Shown here: positions 49,459-58,086 of the stretch, in pieces
Layout: each line of letters starts with the position of its first letter
How positions within the stretch are numbered: position 1 is the stretch's first letter
Assembly: GCA_965216645.1 (NCBI GenBank)
Contig: CBDCGJ010000022.1
Coordinates: forward strand, 1 to 64,000
Length of the DNA stretch: 64,000 bases
Direction: 5' to 3'
Source: CBDCGJ01 sp965216645
GTDB lineage: Bacteria; Pseudomonadota; Alphaproteobacteria; GCA-2731375
Notes under the pieces: model-generated
Seen by the model: only the letters and a program-made list of their open reading frames with translations
Databases searched by the model: none
What the model was told of the DNA's origin: nothing
Made by a program: the position numbers and the translations under genes

Positions 49459-52254
49459 ATGAGCAACGCCCCTCCTCGCCTCGCCGATGCGCTGAAGGAT
49501 CGCTACCTGATCGAACGTGAGTTGGGCTCGGGCGGGATGGCGACGGTCTACCTCGCGCACGACCTGCGCCACGAGCGCCAGGTCGCGCTCAAGGTGCTCA
49601 ACCCCGAGCTGGCCGCGGTCATCGGCGGCGATCGTTTCCTGGCCGAGATCAAAACGACGGCCAACCTCCATCACCCGCACATCCTTCCGCTCTTCGACTC
49701 GGGCGAGGCCGACGGCTTCCTCTTCTACGTGATGCCGTACGTGGAGGGGGAGTCGCTGAGGGACCGACTGGACCGGGAGCATCAGCTGCCGGTCGACGAC
49801 GCGGTCCAGATCGCGACCAACGTGGCCGAGGCGCTCGATTACGCGCACGGCCGCGGTGTGATCCACCGGGATATCAAGCCCGCCAACATCCTGCTCCAGG
49901 GCGGCAAGCCGGTGGTCTCCGACTTCGGCATCGCGCTCGCGGTGGGCGAGGCGGGGCGCGGGAGTCGATTGACGGAGACGGGGTTCAGCCTCGGAACTCC
50001 GCACTACATGAGCCCCGAGCAGGCGACCGGAGACGCGCACCTGGGTGCCGGGACCGACGTCTGGGCGCTCGGGTGCATCCTGTACGAGATGTTGACCGGC
50101 GAGCCCCCCTACGTCGGCACGACGGTCCAGGCCGTGCTCGGACGGGTCCTGACGAGTGACGCCCCCTCGGCATCGGGCCAGCGCCCGACCGTTCCCACCC
50201 ACGTGGATTCCGTGGTCCTGAAGGCGCTCGAGAAGCTCCCGGCGGATCGGTTCGGATCGGCCGGAAACCTGGCGGCGGCATTGTCCGACCCCGGGTTCAC
50301 GCACGTTCGCGGTGGAGCCGCTTCAGCTGCCGGACCCGCGGCCCGGGAGGGCAGGGGCGCATCTCGACCGGGAGTCTCACGGCTGCTCGCTGCCACCACC
50401 ATCGGCCTGGCCCTCCTCTCGGCCGTCCTCTGGGTCACACGTGGGGAGAATCGGCCCGGGGCCCTTGCCGCTCCGGTCGCCTTCGTGGCCCAGGCGTCCG
50501 ACTCGATAGGGACCGTGGCGGTCGCCGCGGATGGGACCGTCGCCTGGCTCGATGGGGGGACCTTGTTGATCCGCCCACCCGGAAGCGTCGAGGCGCGCCC
50601 CGTTCCGGGACTCGAGGGCGCCGTCGAAGACTTCAGCTGGTCGCCCGATGGCCGGACCCTGGCCGTCGTCCAGGAGGAGGGGATCGTCACGATCGCCCTC
50701 CAGAGTGGGCTCAGGACGACGATCCTGCCTCGCGATGCGGTCGTGGGACTAGGGACTAACTCCCGGATGCGCTGGGCCGACGACGGTTGGATCTACCTCA
50801 GCGTGATCCTGCGGCCCGGAGGGCGGATCCTGCGGGTGCCACAGGCCGGCGGTAGCCCGGAAGAGGTCCTCCGCGTGGACCGCCCCAGCGATCCCCTCGC
50901 CAACTTCGTCTTCTTCCTCTCGGACTACATCCCCGATGGAGGGGGACTTCTCCTGACGATGTCGCCGGGAGTAAACGAGGGGTCGGGGCTGCATCCCCAG
51001 GTGGTCCACCATGACCTGGACAGCGGCGACCTCACCGGTCTCGTGGCGGATAGCGCCGCCTCGGGTACGTGGTCGGCGACGGGGCACGTGGTCTACGCCC
51101 GAACCGACGGATCGCTGTGGGCCCTTCCCTGGGACCGGGCCGCCGGACGGCCGGCCAGCCCCGCCGTTCGCGTCGGGGAAGGGGTCGAGGACGCGTCCTT
51201 TCGGCGCGGCCCCCCACGCCTGGCGCTCGGCCCCACGGGAACGCTCGCCTACCTGCAGGGAGTGTCTTTCTCCAGCCTCTTCGACGAGTTCGAAGTGATC
51301 GACGGTGCCGTATTCCTCGAGCTTCTGGCGGTGGACGGTTCCGTAACCGCCCTGGAGCTGCCGGCCACGGACCACCCGGACGCCTCGGTGTCTCGCGACG
51401 GCAGGTTCGTGGCGTACACCCGGGGCGGCGACCTCCGGATCTTCGACCGTCAGCTCGGGACCGAGGAGGTGTTGGCCACCGATCCGGACGGCCAGCTCCA
51501 CGATCCGGTGTGGTCTCCAGACGGCCGGGCCCTGGCCTACTGGATGGAGGAGAACCGCATCGCGATCCAGCCCGCCGATGGGTCCGAAAGCCCGCGCATG
51601 CTGACTGCGACGGATGACTCCACCGAGTTCCTCCCGACCCAGTGGCTCGACGACGGCACCCTCCTCATCTACCCCAGGCGGGGGAGCGCAGACCTGGTGG
51701 CGGTGATCCCGGCGGACGGAACCGGCTCACCACGGCCACTGTTCCCCGGCGGACAGGTCGAGTTCTTCCCCGTCGTCTCGCCCGATGAAGAGTGGATCGC
51801 CTTCTTCGGAACGAGGTCGGACGGGACCCATCTCTTCGTACGCCGGTGGCCGGAGCTGGACGGCGAGATCCAATTGACCCCCGTAGGCACGCCGCTCTCG
51901 ACGGCATCCAGGATGGCCTGGACTTCGGACAGCCGTGGAATCGTTTTCGTGACGCAGGGATTCCGGCCGGAGCTGGGGGGAAGCGCTCCCGCTTACTCGC
52001 TCCTGACGTTCGACCCGTCGGCAGAGGGCGAGGTTTCCCCTCCACGCCCCCTCGGTCTCGCCCTTCCCGGCGGCCGGATCCGGGGGTCGTTGCCCGACGG
52101 GCGGATCCTCGTCCTTTCTCAGGGCGTGTCCATCACCTCGCTCTTGAGGATGACCAGTAGAGTGGGAGCTGGCGCCGGCGATCGCCTGGTCGTGGTCGCC
52201 AACTGGTTCACGCTCCTTCGACAGAGGGAGTCGGCCGCAGATGGGGGACAGTAA
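49459..52254 (+). CDS. Ser/Thr protein kinase with C-terminal PD40 beta-propeller
   Basis: A 931-aa receptor kinase starting at ATG 49459 (SNAPPRLADALKDRYLIERE). The kinase motifs are GSGGMATVY, VALKVL, VIHRDIKPANIL and SDFGIA. A membrane helix follows at about residue 320 (TTIGLALLSAVLWV), then a TolB/PD40 propeller (SPDGRTLAVVQEE, SPDGRALAYWME, SPDEEWIAFFG). The same design as the kinase at 42671-45331, transcribed in the opposite direction, with a diverged sensor. A 50-codon in-frame extension upstream covers the toxin-antitoxin promoter and was rejected. Confidence 0.92.
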   Translation: MSNAPPRLADALKDRYLIERELGSGGMATVYLAHDLRHERQVALKVLNPELAAVIGGDRFLAEIKTTANLHHPHILPLFDSGEADGFLFYVMPYVEGESLRDRLDREHQLPVDDAVQIATNVAEALDYAHGRGVIHRDIKPANILLQGGKPVVSDFGIALAVGEAGRGSRLTETGFSLGTPHYMSPEQATGDAHLGAGTDVWALGCILYEMLTGEPPYVGTTVQAVLGRVLTSDAPSASGQRPTVPTHVDSVVLKALEKLPADRFGSAGNLAAALSDPGFTHVRGGAASAAGPAAREGRGASRPGVSRLLAATTIGLALLSAVLWVTRGENRPGALAAPVAFVAQASDSIGTVAVAADGTVAWLDGGTLLIRPPGSVEARPVPGLEGAVEDFSWSPDGRTLAVVQEEGIVTIALQSGLRTTILPRDAVVGLGTNSRMRWADDGWIYLSVILRPGGRILRVPQAGGSPEEVLRVDRPSDPLANFVFFLSDYIPDGGGLLLTMSPGVNEGSGLHPQVVHHDLDSGDLTGLVADSAASGTWSATGHVVYARTDGSLWALPWDRAAGRPASPAVRVGEGVEDASFRRGPPRLALGPTGTLAYLQGVSFSSLFDEFEVIDGAVFLELLAVDGSVTALELPATDHPDASVSRDGRFVAYTRGGDLRIFDRQLGTEEVLATDPDGQLHDPVWSPDGRALAYWMEENRIAIQPADGSESPRMLTATDDSTEFLPTQWLDDGTLLIYPRRGSADLVAVIPADGTGSPRPLFPGGQVEFFPVVSPDEEWIAFFGTRSDGTHLFVRRWPELDGEIQLTPVGTPLSTASRMAWTSDSRGIVFVTQGFRPELGGSAPAYSLLTFDPSAEGEVSPPRPLGLALPGGRIRGSLPDGRILVLSQGVSITSLLRMTSRVGAGAGDRLVVVANWFTLLRQRESAADGGQ

Positions 52255-52313
52255 ATCCGTAAGCGGCGCTCACCTGGAACCCCCGGGGTGATCCTGCCGA
52301 AACGGAGAGGCCT

Positions 52314-52648
52314 GTGCAGTTAGCACTTACGCTCATACGTAGCGTTCTTGCCATTCTGGCGGGGTTCGCTGTTATCTTTGGGGACTCCTCGCGGTCGAGG
52401 TCCTCGCCGGGGCCTTGGGGACCATGGTGGCCACGTGGCTGGCTCCCCGCCGGGCCGCGGCCCACGGATGGCTCTTCGGAGTTCTGGTTTTCGTCATAGA
52501 CGTCCGGACGGTCACCGCGCCGGACACCCGCTGGCCGACGGGACTCGGCATCCCGCTGCTGATCCTGGTCGTGCCGCAGACCTGGTTGGGGGTCCGGCTC
52601 GGCCGCCGGCTCCGGCGTCACCCCGACGAGCATGAAGCGGGTGCGTGA
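52314..52648 (+). pseudogene. Small membrane protein with one frameshift
   Basis: GTG 52314 (after GGAGAGG) begins MQLALTLIRSVLAILAGFAVIFG. Near 52381, in a run of four Gs, one base appears to be missing. The shifted frame then continues LLAVEVLAGALGTMVATWLA and ends at 52648 with a basic RLGRRLRRHP tail. The joined product would be about 111 aa with three or four membrane helices. The family is unknown. Both halves are hydrophobic and complementary, supporting an indel instead of two genes. Confidence 0.55.
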
Positions 52649-52669
52649 TTCCTGCCCCGGGCCGGCCCT

Positions 52670-53449
52670 CTAACCCCGAACCAACGCCAGGCTGACCCCC
52701 ACGGGATCCTGAATCACGGCGTACGCAAACTCTGAGTCGGTCGCCGTCTCCTTGAGGACCGTGCCGCCCTCTTCCCGGACGATTCGGAGGCTCTCCGCGA
52801 GATCGGCGACCGGCAGGTAGATGAGCCAGACGGGCGGGAGACCCGCGTTCCCTCCGCGCGCATGGCAGACACCGGCCGCCCCGTCTCCGTCGCCGTCCAG
52901 CATGCTGTAGTCGGCATACTCCTCATCACCGTCCCTCATTGCGACGTCCTGCACCGACCACCCCACGACCTCCCGGTAGAAGTCGCGCGTCCTACCGGCG
53001 TCTTCAACCGTCAGATCGAGCCAGGCGAGGCGACCGACGCTGGCCGGGTCGGCGTCGATCGGTGGAATCGCCTCGGCGGGGACCACCGGGATGAGTCCGA
53101 ACGCCGCCCCGTTCGGATCGAGCAGAACCGCCCACTGGCTGTTCCCGTCCTCATCCTTCCCGTGCATGACCTCGCTCCCGCCCAGGTCCAGCGCGGTCTT
53201 CACGCCGGCACCGACGTCGGCGACCTGAATGTGCGGCATCCATTGCAGTGGAAGGTCGCCGTACTCCGGGCTGGCCGCGCCCAGCCCGATGACTGGCGCG
53301 CCCTGGTTGTTCATGAGATCCTCGCGCCAGAGCGGATTCTCGCCCGTGGTGAGGACGCGAGAGTAGAAGCGCAGCTCGCGCTCGTGCTCGGGAACGGCGA
53401 TGTCGGCGCTGAGGACTCCGCCGACGCGTGGGACGAAGGGATCATTCAT
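52670..53449 (-). CDS. VOC-family protein with two glyoxalase-like domains
   Basis: A 259-aa protein with two betaalpha-beta-beta-beta modules. The first runs from about residue 12 (LSADIAVPEHERELRFYSRVL), the second from about residue 140 (AWLDLTVEDAGRTRDFYREVVGW). The length and tandem layout match the CFP-30/VOC proteins that act as bleomycin-resistance-like or hydroxylase-related proteins; the specific reaction is unknown. Metal-ligand His residues are not obvious in both halves. Confidence 0.88.
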   Translation of the reverse strand: MNDPFVPRVGGVLSADIAVPEHERELRFYSRVLTTGENPLWREDLMNNQGAPVIGLGAASPEYGDLPLQWMPHIQVADVGAGVKTALDLGGSEVMHGKDEDGNSQWAVLLDPNGAAFGLIPVVPAEAIPPIDADPASVGRLAWLDLTVEDAGRTRDFYREVVGWSVQDVAMRDGDEEYADYSMLDGDGDGAAGVCHARGGNAGLPPVWLIYLPVADLAESLRIVREEGGTVLKETATDSEFAYAVIQDPVGVSLALVRG

Positions 53450-53482
53450 GGTTGCCTCATTGCTTCTCGAGTCCGCGTGACG

Positions 53483-54064
53483 TCATCCCGCGCGGGTGAA
53501 GAGCCCCTCCGCTTCCGATACCAGCTCTCCCCCGCGCCACGACCATTGACGCATGCGGTACTGATCGTCCGAGTCGACGATGTAGCGAAGTCGGAAACGC
53601 ATCGGAAGCCCGAAGTAGTCGAACGTGCCCGTGTCGAACTCCAGCGTGTCTTCGTCACGCCACTCGAGGTCGAACCGGATCGGTATGCCGCCGATCGTGT
53701 CGATCCAGAATCCGGAGTAGGCGGCCAGACGCGGCACGAATGTGATCAACGCGCGGTTGTATACGACGCCGATCGGCGTGTCTCCCGTCACGTCCTCCTG
53801 CAGCCACACGTCGCCCATCTGCCACGAATAGGAAACCTGCGACGTGAGGCGGTCGACCCGGCCGTCCGCGAACGTCTCGGTGATCTCGCCTCGCCAGTCT
53901 CCGACAAAGACCCCCAGCCGCTCCAGCTCGGGCCCTGGTTCCAGAGGGGTCTGTGCCGCGATCGCGGGCGTCCCTACGAGGGGCAACGCCACCGCGAGAG
54001 CCAGCGTGGCGGCCGACGGCACCGCCAGCCAGCCCGTGCCGCACAGAGTGCCGGTCTTCAACAC
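53483..54064 (-). CDS. Exported DUF1579-like protein (paralogue 1)
   Basis: A 193-aa protein. I chose GTG 54064, which overlaps the upstream gene's stop by 7 bp and gives a signal peptide (AVPSAATLALAVALPLVG) ending AIAAQ. The mature part ELERLGVFVGDWRGEIT and TPIGVVYNRALITFVPRLAAYSGFW resembles DUF1579/THAP4-like beta-barrels. The longer reading frame upstream is a shadow. It is paired with a homologue directly upstream. Confidence 0.7.
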   Translation of the reverse strand: MLKTGTLCGTGWLAVPSAATLALAVALPLVGTPAIAAQTPLEPGPELERLGVFVGDWRGEITETFADGRVDRLTSQVSYSWQMGDVWLQEDVTGDTPIGVVYNRALITFVPRLAAYSGFWIDTIGGIPIRFDLEWRDEDTLEFDTGTFDYFGLPMRFRLRYIVDSDDQYRMRQWSWRGGELVSEAEGLFTRAG

Positions 54065-54648
54065 GGCTGCGCTCGCTTTTCGAGCTGTCTGCTGTACAGG
54101 ATCCAGGTGTCGCCCTCGTCCCGGGATATCTCCATCAGCACCTCGTGCGAATCCGCCTGGATCTTCCGATAGGTGCGCCGGAACATCATCGTCCCGCCGT
54201 CCGGCCACGGGTGGGGCGCGATCTCCGTCAGCACGAGTTCGCCATCCACGAAGCCACCTCTCAGATGATCGAAGTGACTCTGGGCATCGACCGCTACCCA
54301 TACGAACACCTTCTCGAGCGGCCGATACGTGTACCAGGTGCGGGCAAGGTCGCTGCCGGCGCCGGCCTCCAGAATCTGGCCGTTCAGGGCGGGCTCGATT
54401 CGCAGCCAGCCGCATTCCGCGCTCCCGATTCGCTGCGTCACGTTGCCCGCCGCGTCGAGGATCTCCCCCTCCCCGGTCCATGTGCCGATGAGGAAATCGA
54501 GCTGAGCCATTTCCGGCGGGGGATCAAAGGGTACCATCTGAGGCTGTGCAGACGCGTCGGTGGCCGTGGCGATCGCCAGTGCGGCAACGAGGATCGGGAG
54601 CCGTGACGTTCGGGTCAGGGGTGAACCGGGTTCCATTGAGAGTCGCAT
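54058..54648 (-). CDS. Exported DUF1579-like protein (paralogue 2)
   Basis: A 196-aa protein with a signal peptide ending ASAQ, then MAQLDFLIGTWTGEGEI, ARTWYTYRPLEKVFVWVAVD and a C-terminal MEISRDEGDTWILYSRQLEK. The FLIGTWTGEGE motif and length match DUF1579 proteins; the ligand is unknown. Its stop overlaps the next gene's start, so the two paralogues are co-translated. Confidence 0.82.
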   Translation of the reverse strand: MRLSMEPGSPLTRTSRLPILVAALAIATATDASAQPQMVPFDPPPEMAQLDFLIGTWTGEGEILDAAGNVTQRIGSAECGWLRIEPALNGQILEAGAGSDLARTWYTYRPLEKVFVWVAVDAQSHFDHLRGGFVDGELVLTEIAPHPWPDGGTMMFRRTYRKIQADSHEVLMEISRDEGDTWILYSRQLEKRAQPC

Positions 54649-54904
54649 TGCTCGTCCTTTCCGCAGTGGAAAACCAGGGCACGGTGGACGAATGACGAGG
54701 GGTGGCCATTGGACACAACCGTCTCGATCTCAACGCGAGATCAAGACTCGTCAGGGGCATCCCGGCGCCACGGGAACGGCGGGACAGTAGAATACGGAGG
54801 TGGACCCGGGCGCCCCGCGGTCGCCGGTCGAGAGTGTGGTTCGTGAGCAGGTGCCCGGTGCCACCGTGAGCCGGCCGTTGTCCCTCGCGAACAGGAGGCC
54901 TTCC

Positions 54905-55696
54905 ATGTCGTCCGATTGCACGTGCACCGATGCCCCGGGCGCCGGGGCCGTGGGTAATCCGCAAGCTGAGCCACGCCGCCCGGATCCGTGTGCCTCCGAC
55001 CCCGAGAGCTGCGGGACGTATCGGGTCTCGTTCGATCGGATCGAGGTCCTCTCCGCGTCCGATGGCCTGGACGACTGGCTGGAGGCGACGTTCACTTTCG
55101 TCGTGAACGGTCAGTCTCGTGTCTGGAAGGAGGACCTCACGCGTGGCGACTGGCCGATCGGCATCGACATGTACGCGTCGGTCGCGAACCCCGGGGACGT
55201 GATCGATCTCGGCGTGTCGGGCATCGAGGACGATCCGTGGCCGGTCGGCGACGATCCGCTGCCGGGGTTCAGCCGGACGTGGGGCAGGGATGATGACTGG
55301 GGCGTCGGCCCGCACGTCGACAGCGCGATCAACGGCAGCGTCTCGTATCGCCTCCATTACCAGATCGCGTGTGCGCCCGAGACCCAGGCCGTGATCGGGC
55401 GCGACCAGATGCTGAACCTGGCGGAGCGGAAGATCGAGCAGCGACTGGCGGTCGGAGCGCGCTTGGCGTCGGCGGGATCGCAGGCCGGCGTCGCGTCCTC
55501 GGGTAGCGGGTCCGCAGGCCAATCGCCCCCGATCACCGAACAGCAGAAGATCGCCTGGAGCCTGAACAGGCTGGAGCGGGCGGGGTACCGGCTTCAGCAC
55601 ACGACGGGTGAGGAGTTCTACTTCACCGGTCACGGGGCGACGGTCCCGGGGGGCGGCGCTTCCGTCGCTGGGGGCGGGGCGGACGGCCCCGATTGA
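54905..55696 (+). CDS. Hypothetical protein
   Basis: A 263-aa protein starting at ATG 54905 with AGGAGG 6 bases upstream. It has no signal peptide. The N-terminal part is Cys-rich (SSDCTCTDAPG, then DPCASDPESC), followed by a beta-rich region with RVSFDRIEVLSASDG and IEDDPWPVGDDPLPGFSRTW, a helical region with QKIAWSLNRLERAGYRLQH, and a Gly-rich tail. No known family is recognised. The longer in-frame upstream extension has no ribosome site. Confidence 0.6.
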   Translation: MSSDCTCTDAPGAGAVGNPQAEPRRPDPCASDPESCGTYRVSFDRIEVLSASDGLDDWLEATFTFVVNGQSRVWKEDLTRGDWPIGIDMYASVANPGDVIDLGVSGIEDDPWPVGDDPLPGFSRTWGRDDDWGVGPHVDSAINGSVSYRLHYQIACAPETQAVIGRDQMLNLAERKIEQRLAVGARLASAGSQAGVASSGSGSAGQSPPITEQQKIAWSLNRLERAGYRLQHTTGEEFYFTGHGATVPGGGASVAGGGADGPD

Positions 55697-55738
55697 GAGC
55701 GTCGGCGAATGGCGTCCCGACGCGTTCCCGCTGAAACG

Positions 55739-58036
55739 TCAATTGCCCGGCGGATTTGCGTCGCGGTCCATCCCCCAGAAGGCCAGCGCGCGCCTGCGTA
55801 GAGCCCCGTATCGCGGGTCGTCGCGCACGGGTTCCCAGACTCGTCGATAGAGGTGGTGGACGGCCAGCGAGGACCAGTCGTCCCAGTGCTGGACCCGGTT
55901 GAAGAACCCGAACGCCTCGTCCGTCTCGCCCAGCGCCAGGGTGACCAGCCCGGTGACGAAGGGGGCATCCTCCGACCCGATCTGCTCCACCCGGCGTAAT
56001 GCACCCTCGCGATTTCCCGCCACCGCGAGGGCCAGCGCGATGGTCGCCGGAGCGCCGTGGCCGGCCCACTCCACGGGCACCCCATCGAGCAACGAGACAA
56101 CGCGCGCGAGCTCACCGAGCTCGAACTGGGCCAGCGCCTCGTAGAATGCGCCCGTGGTGTACTCGGGTTGTAGCGTCTGCACCCGGCGCGCCTCCAGCAC
56201 GGCCGTCTCCCGCGATCCGCTGAACAGGTGGCCGAGCGACAGGTTGGCCGCGGACTCGGCGGAAAGGGGGTCGAGCTCGACGGCGCGAGACGCGAACATG
56301 AGCGTGTCTTCGCCGCGCCCGACCAGCGAGGAGACGTAGGCCGACAGGCTGTGGGGCAAGGCGTAGCTGGGCCCCAACTCGATGGCTCGCGCCAGAGACC
56401 GCAGCGCCGCGCGACCGTCGCGACGGACATAGGAGATGAGGCCGAGCGACGCGTGGGCCTCCGCCGATCCCGGATCGAGCTCGAGCGCGCGATCGGCCGC
56501 CGCTTCCGCCTCCTGCAGCGCCGTATCCGATGCCTCGAATCCGTAGGCGGTGAGGAATCCCCAGACATCGGCGACGCCCACCCACGCGGGCGCATACGCC
56601 GGATCCCGCTCGAGCGCCTCGTGAAAGCAGCGCAGGCCGTCCCGCATGCCCCCTTCGGTCCGTCGGTCGAGCAGCGCGCGTCCGGTGGCATGGAGCCGAT
56701 ACGCCTCGAGGTCGTGGGTCGGGGGTCCCTCCGCGATGCGCTCCCGCCGTCCCGCGCCGAGTTCGGCACGAAGACTGTCCGCGATACGTTCGGCCAGCTC
56801 GCTCTGGATGTCGAACAATCCCTGCGCCGAGAGCTCCCGGTCGAAGGTTTCGGCCCACATGTGGTGATCGGTCCCGGCGTCCACGAGTCGCACGTTGAGT
56901 CGAAGCCGCTCCCCCGACTGCTGGACGTCGCCCTCGATGATCGTTCCGGCACCCAGCGTCCGACCGATCTCGGGAAGGGTCAGCTCGGTGTCGCGGTAGC
57001 GGGAAACCGAGGTGCGCGAGATCACGGTCAGCGTCCGTGATCGCGAGAGCTGCGTCAGCAGATCCTGATGGAGCCCGGCCGCGAACATCGCGGCGTCTTC
57101 GCCGGTGATGTGCCCGAAGGGCAGGACCGCGACGGTCTCGCGGCGCAACTCTGATGGCGGCCGGTCCGGCCGATCGAGGGTCGGTGGCTCGTCATTGATG
57201 TCCGACGACCCGAGGGCTTCGGCGAAGGCCGTCGCGGTGCGGTACCGATCCGCGGGTGCCTTCGCCATCGCTTTCCGAATCGCGGCCTCGACGGCCTGTG
57301 GTACGTCTCCGCGAACGGTCCGGATGGGGGGCGGTTCATCCAGGACGTGTCGCGCCATCAGCGCACGAGCGGTGGGGCCGCTGAACGGTGGCTGCCCCGT
57401 CAGCATCTCGTGGAGCACGCACCCGAGGGCGTAGATGTCCGCCTCGGCCCCGATCTCGGCCTCCCCGGTCGCCTGCTCCGGACTCATATAATTCAGGGTT
57501 CCGACCGCATGTCCCGTCCCGGTGAGCCGGGGGTCCTCGGCCTCCCGCTCGATCGCGCGGGCGATGCCGAAGTCGGCGAGCAGCGGGTGTCCCTCGGAGA
57601 CGAGGATGTTCCCGGGCTTCACGTCCCGGTGTACCACGCCGCACCCGTGCGCGTACGCCAGCGCGCCCGCAATCTGGACCGCGACGTCGACGGCCTCGTC
57701 GATCGGGAGCTGCCGCTCGCGGTCCAGCCGGTCCCGAAGGGTCTCTCCGTCGACATACGGCATGACGTAGAAGAGAAATCCGTCGACCTCCCCCGAGTCG
57801 AACAGCGGCAGGATGTGCGGGTGCACGAGATTCGCGGTCGTCCGGATCTCGGCGATGAACCGTTCGCCGCCGACTACTGACGCGAGCTCAGGCCGCAGCA
57901 CTTTGATCGCCACCTTCCGATCGTGCCGCTCATCCCGCGCGAGGTGTACGGTCGCCATCGCGCCCTCGCCCAGTGGACGCTCGATGGAATAGCGGCCGCG
58001 GAGGGCCGCGTTCAGTCGACTGATCGCCTCGGACAT
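55739..58036 (-). CDS. Ser/Thr protein kinase with TolB-like and TPR domains
   Basis: A 765-aa kinase starting MSEAISRLNAALRGRYSIER. Kinase motifs are GEGAMATVH, VAIKVLRPE, HRDVKPGNIL and ADFGIAR. There is no clear membrane helix. After about residue 310 comes a TolB/FlgO-like domain (TVAVLPFGHITGEDAAMFAAGL, LTVISRTSVSRYRD), usually found beside adenylate cyclase or transcription-regulator modules, then TPR repeats to the C-terminus (HEALERDPAYAPAWVGVADVW, ALELDPGSAEAHASLGLISY). It is probably a cytosolic signalling protein. Confidence 0.9.
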   Translation of the reverse strand: MSEAISRLNAALRGRYSIERPLGEGAMATVHLARDERHDRKVAIKVLRPELASVVGGERFIAEIRTTANLVHPHILPLFDSGEVDGFLFYVMPYVDGETLRDRLDRERQLPIDEAVDVAVQIAGALAYAHGCGVVHRDVKPGNILVSEGHPLLADFGIARAIEREAEDPRLTGTGHAVGTLNYMSPEQATGEAEIGAEADIYALGCVLHEMLTGQPPFSGPTARALMARHVLDEPPPIRTVRGDVPQAVEAAIRKAMAKAPADRYRTATAFAEALGSSDINDEPPTLDRPDRPPSELRRETVAVLPFGHITGEDAAMFAAGLHQDLLTQLSRSRTLTVISRTSVSRYRDTELTLPEIGRTLGAGTIIEGDVQQSGERLRLNVRLVDAGTDHHMWAETFDRELSAQGLFDIQSELAERIADSLRAELGAGRRERIAEGPPTHDLEAYRLHATGRALLDRRTEGGMRDGLRCFHEALERDPAYAPAWVGVADVWGFLTAYGFEASDTALQEAEAAADRALELDPGSAEAHASLGLISYVRRDGRAALRSLARAIELGPSYALPHSLSAYVSSLVGRGEDTLMFASRAVELDPLSAESAANLSLGHLFSGSRETAVLEARRVQTLQPEYTTGAFYEALAQFELGELARVVSLLDGVPVEWAGHGAPATIALALAVAGNREGALRRVEQIGSEDAPFVTGLVTLALGETDEAFGFFNRVQHWDDWSSLAVHHLYRRVWEPVRDDPRYGALRRRALAFWGMDRDANPPGN

Positions 58037-58086
58037 GGCAGAGAAAGTGGCGGGGCGACCGAGGCCCCGCCAAACCCACCGAACGA

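Noticed and set aside
52670..54172. 436-aa plus-strand reading frame around 52862-54172
   Set aside because: It is antisense to the VOC protein and the DUF1579 pair, both recognisable families.
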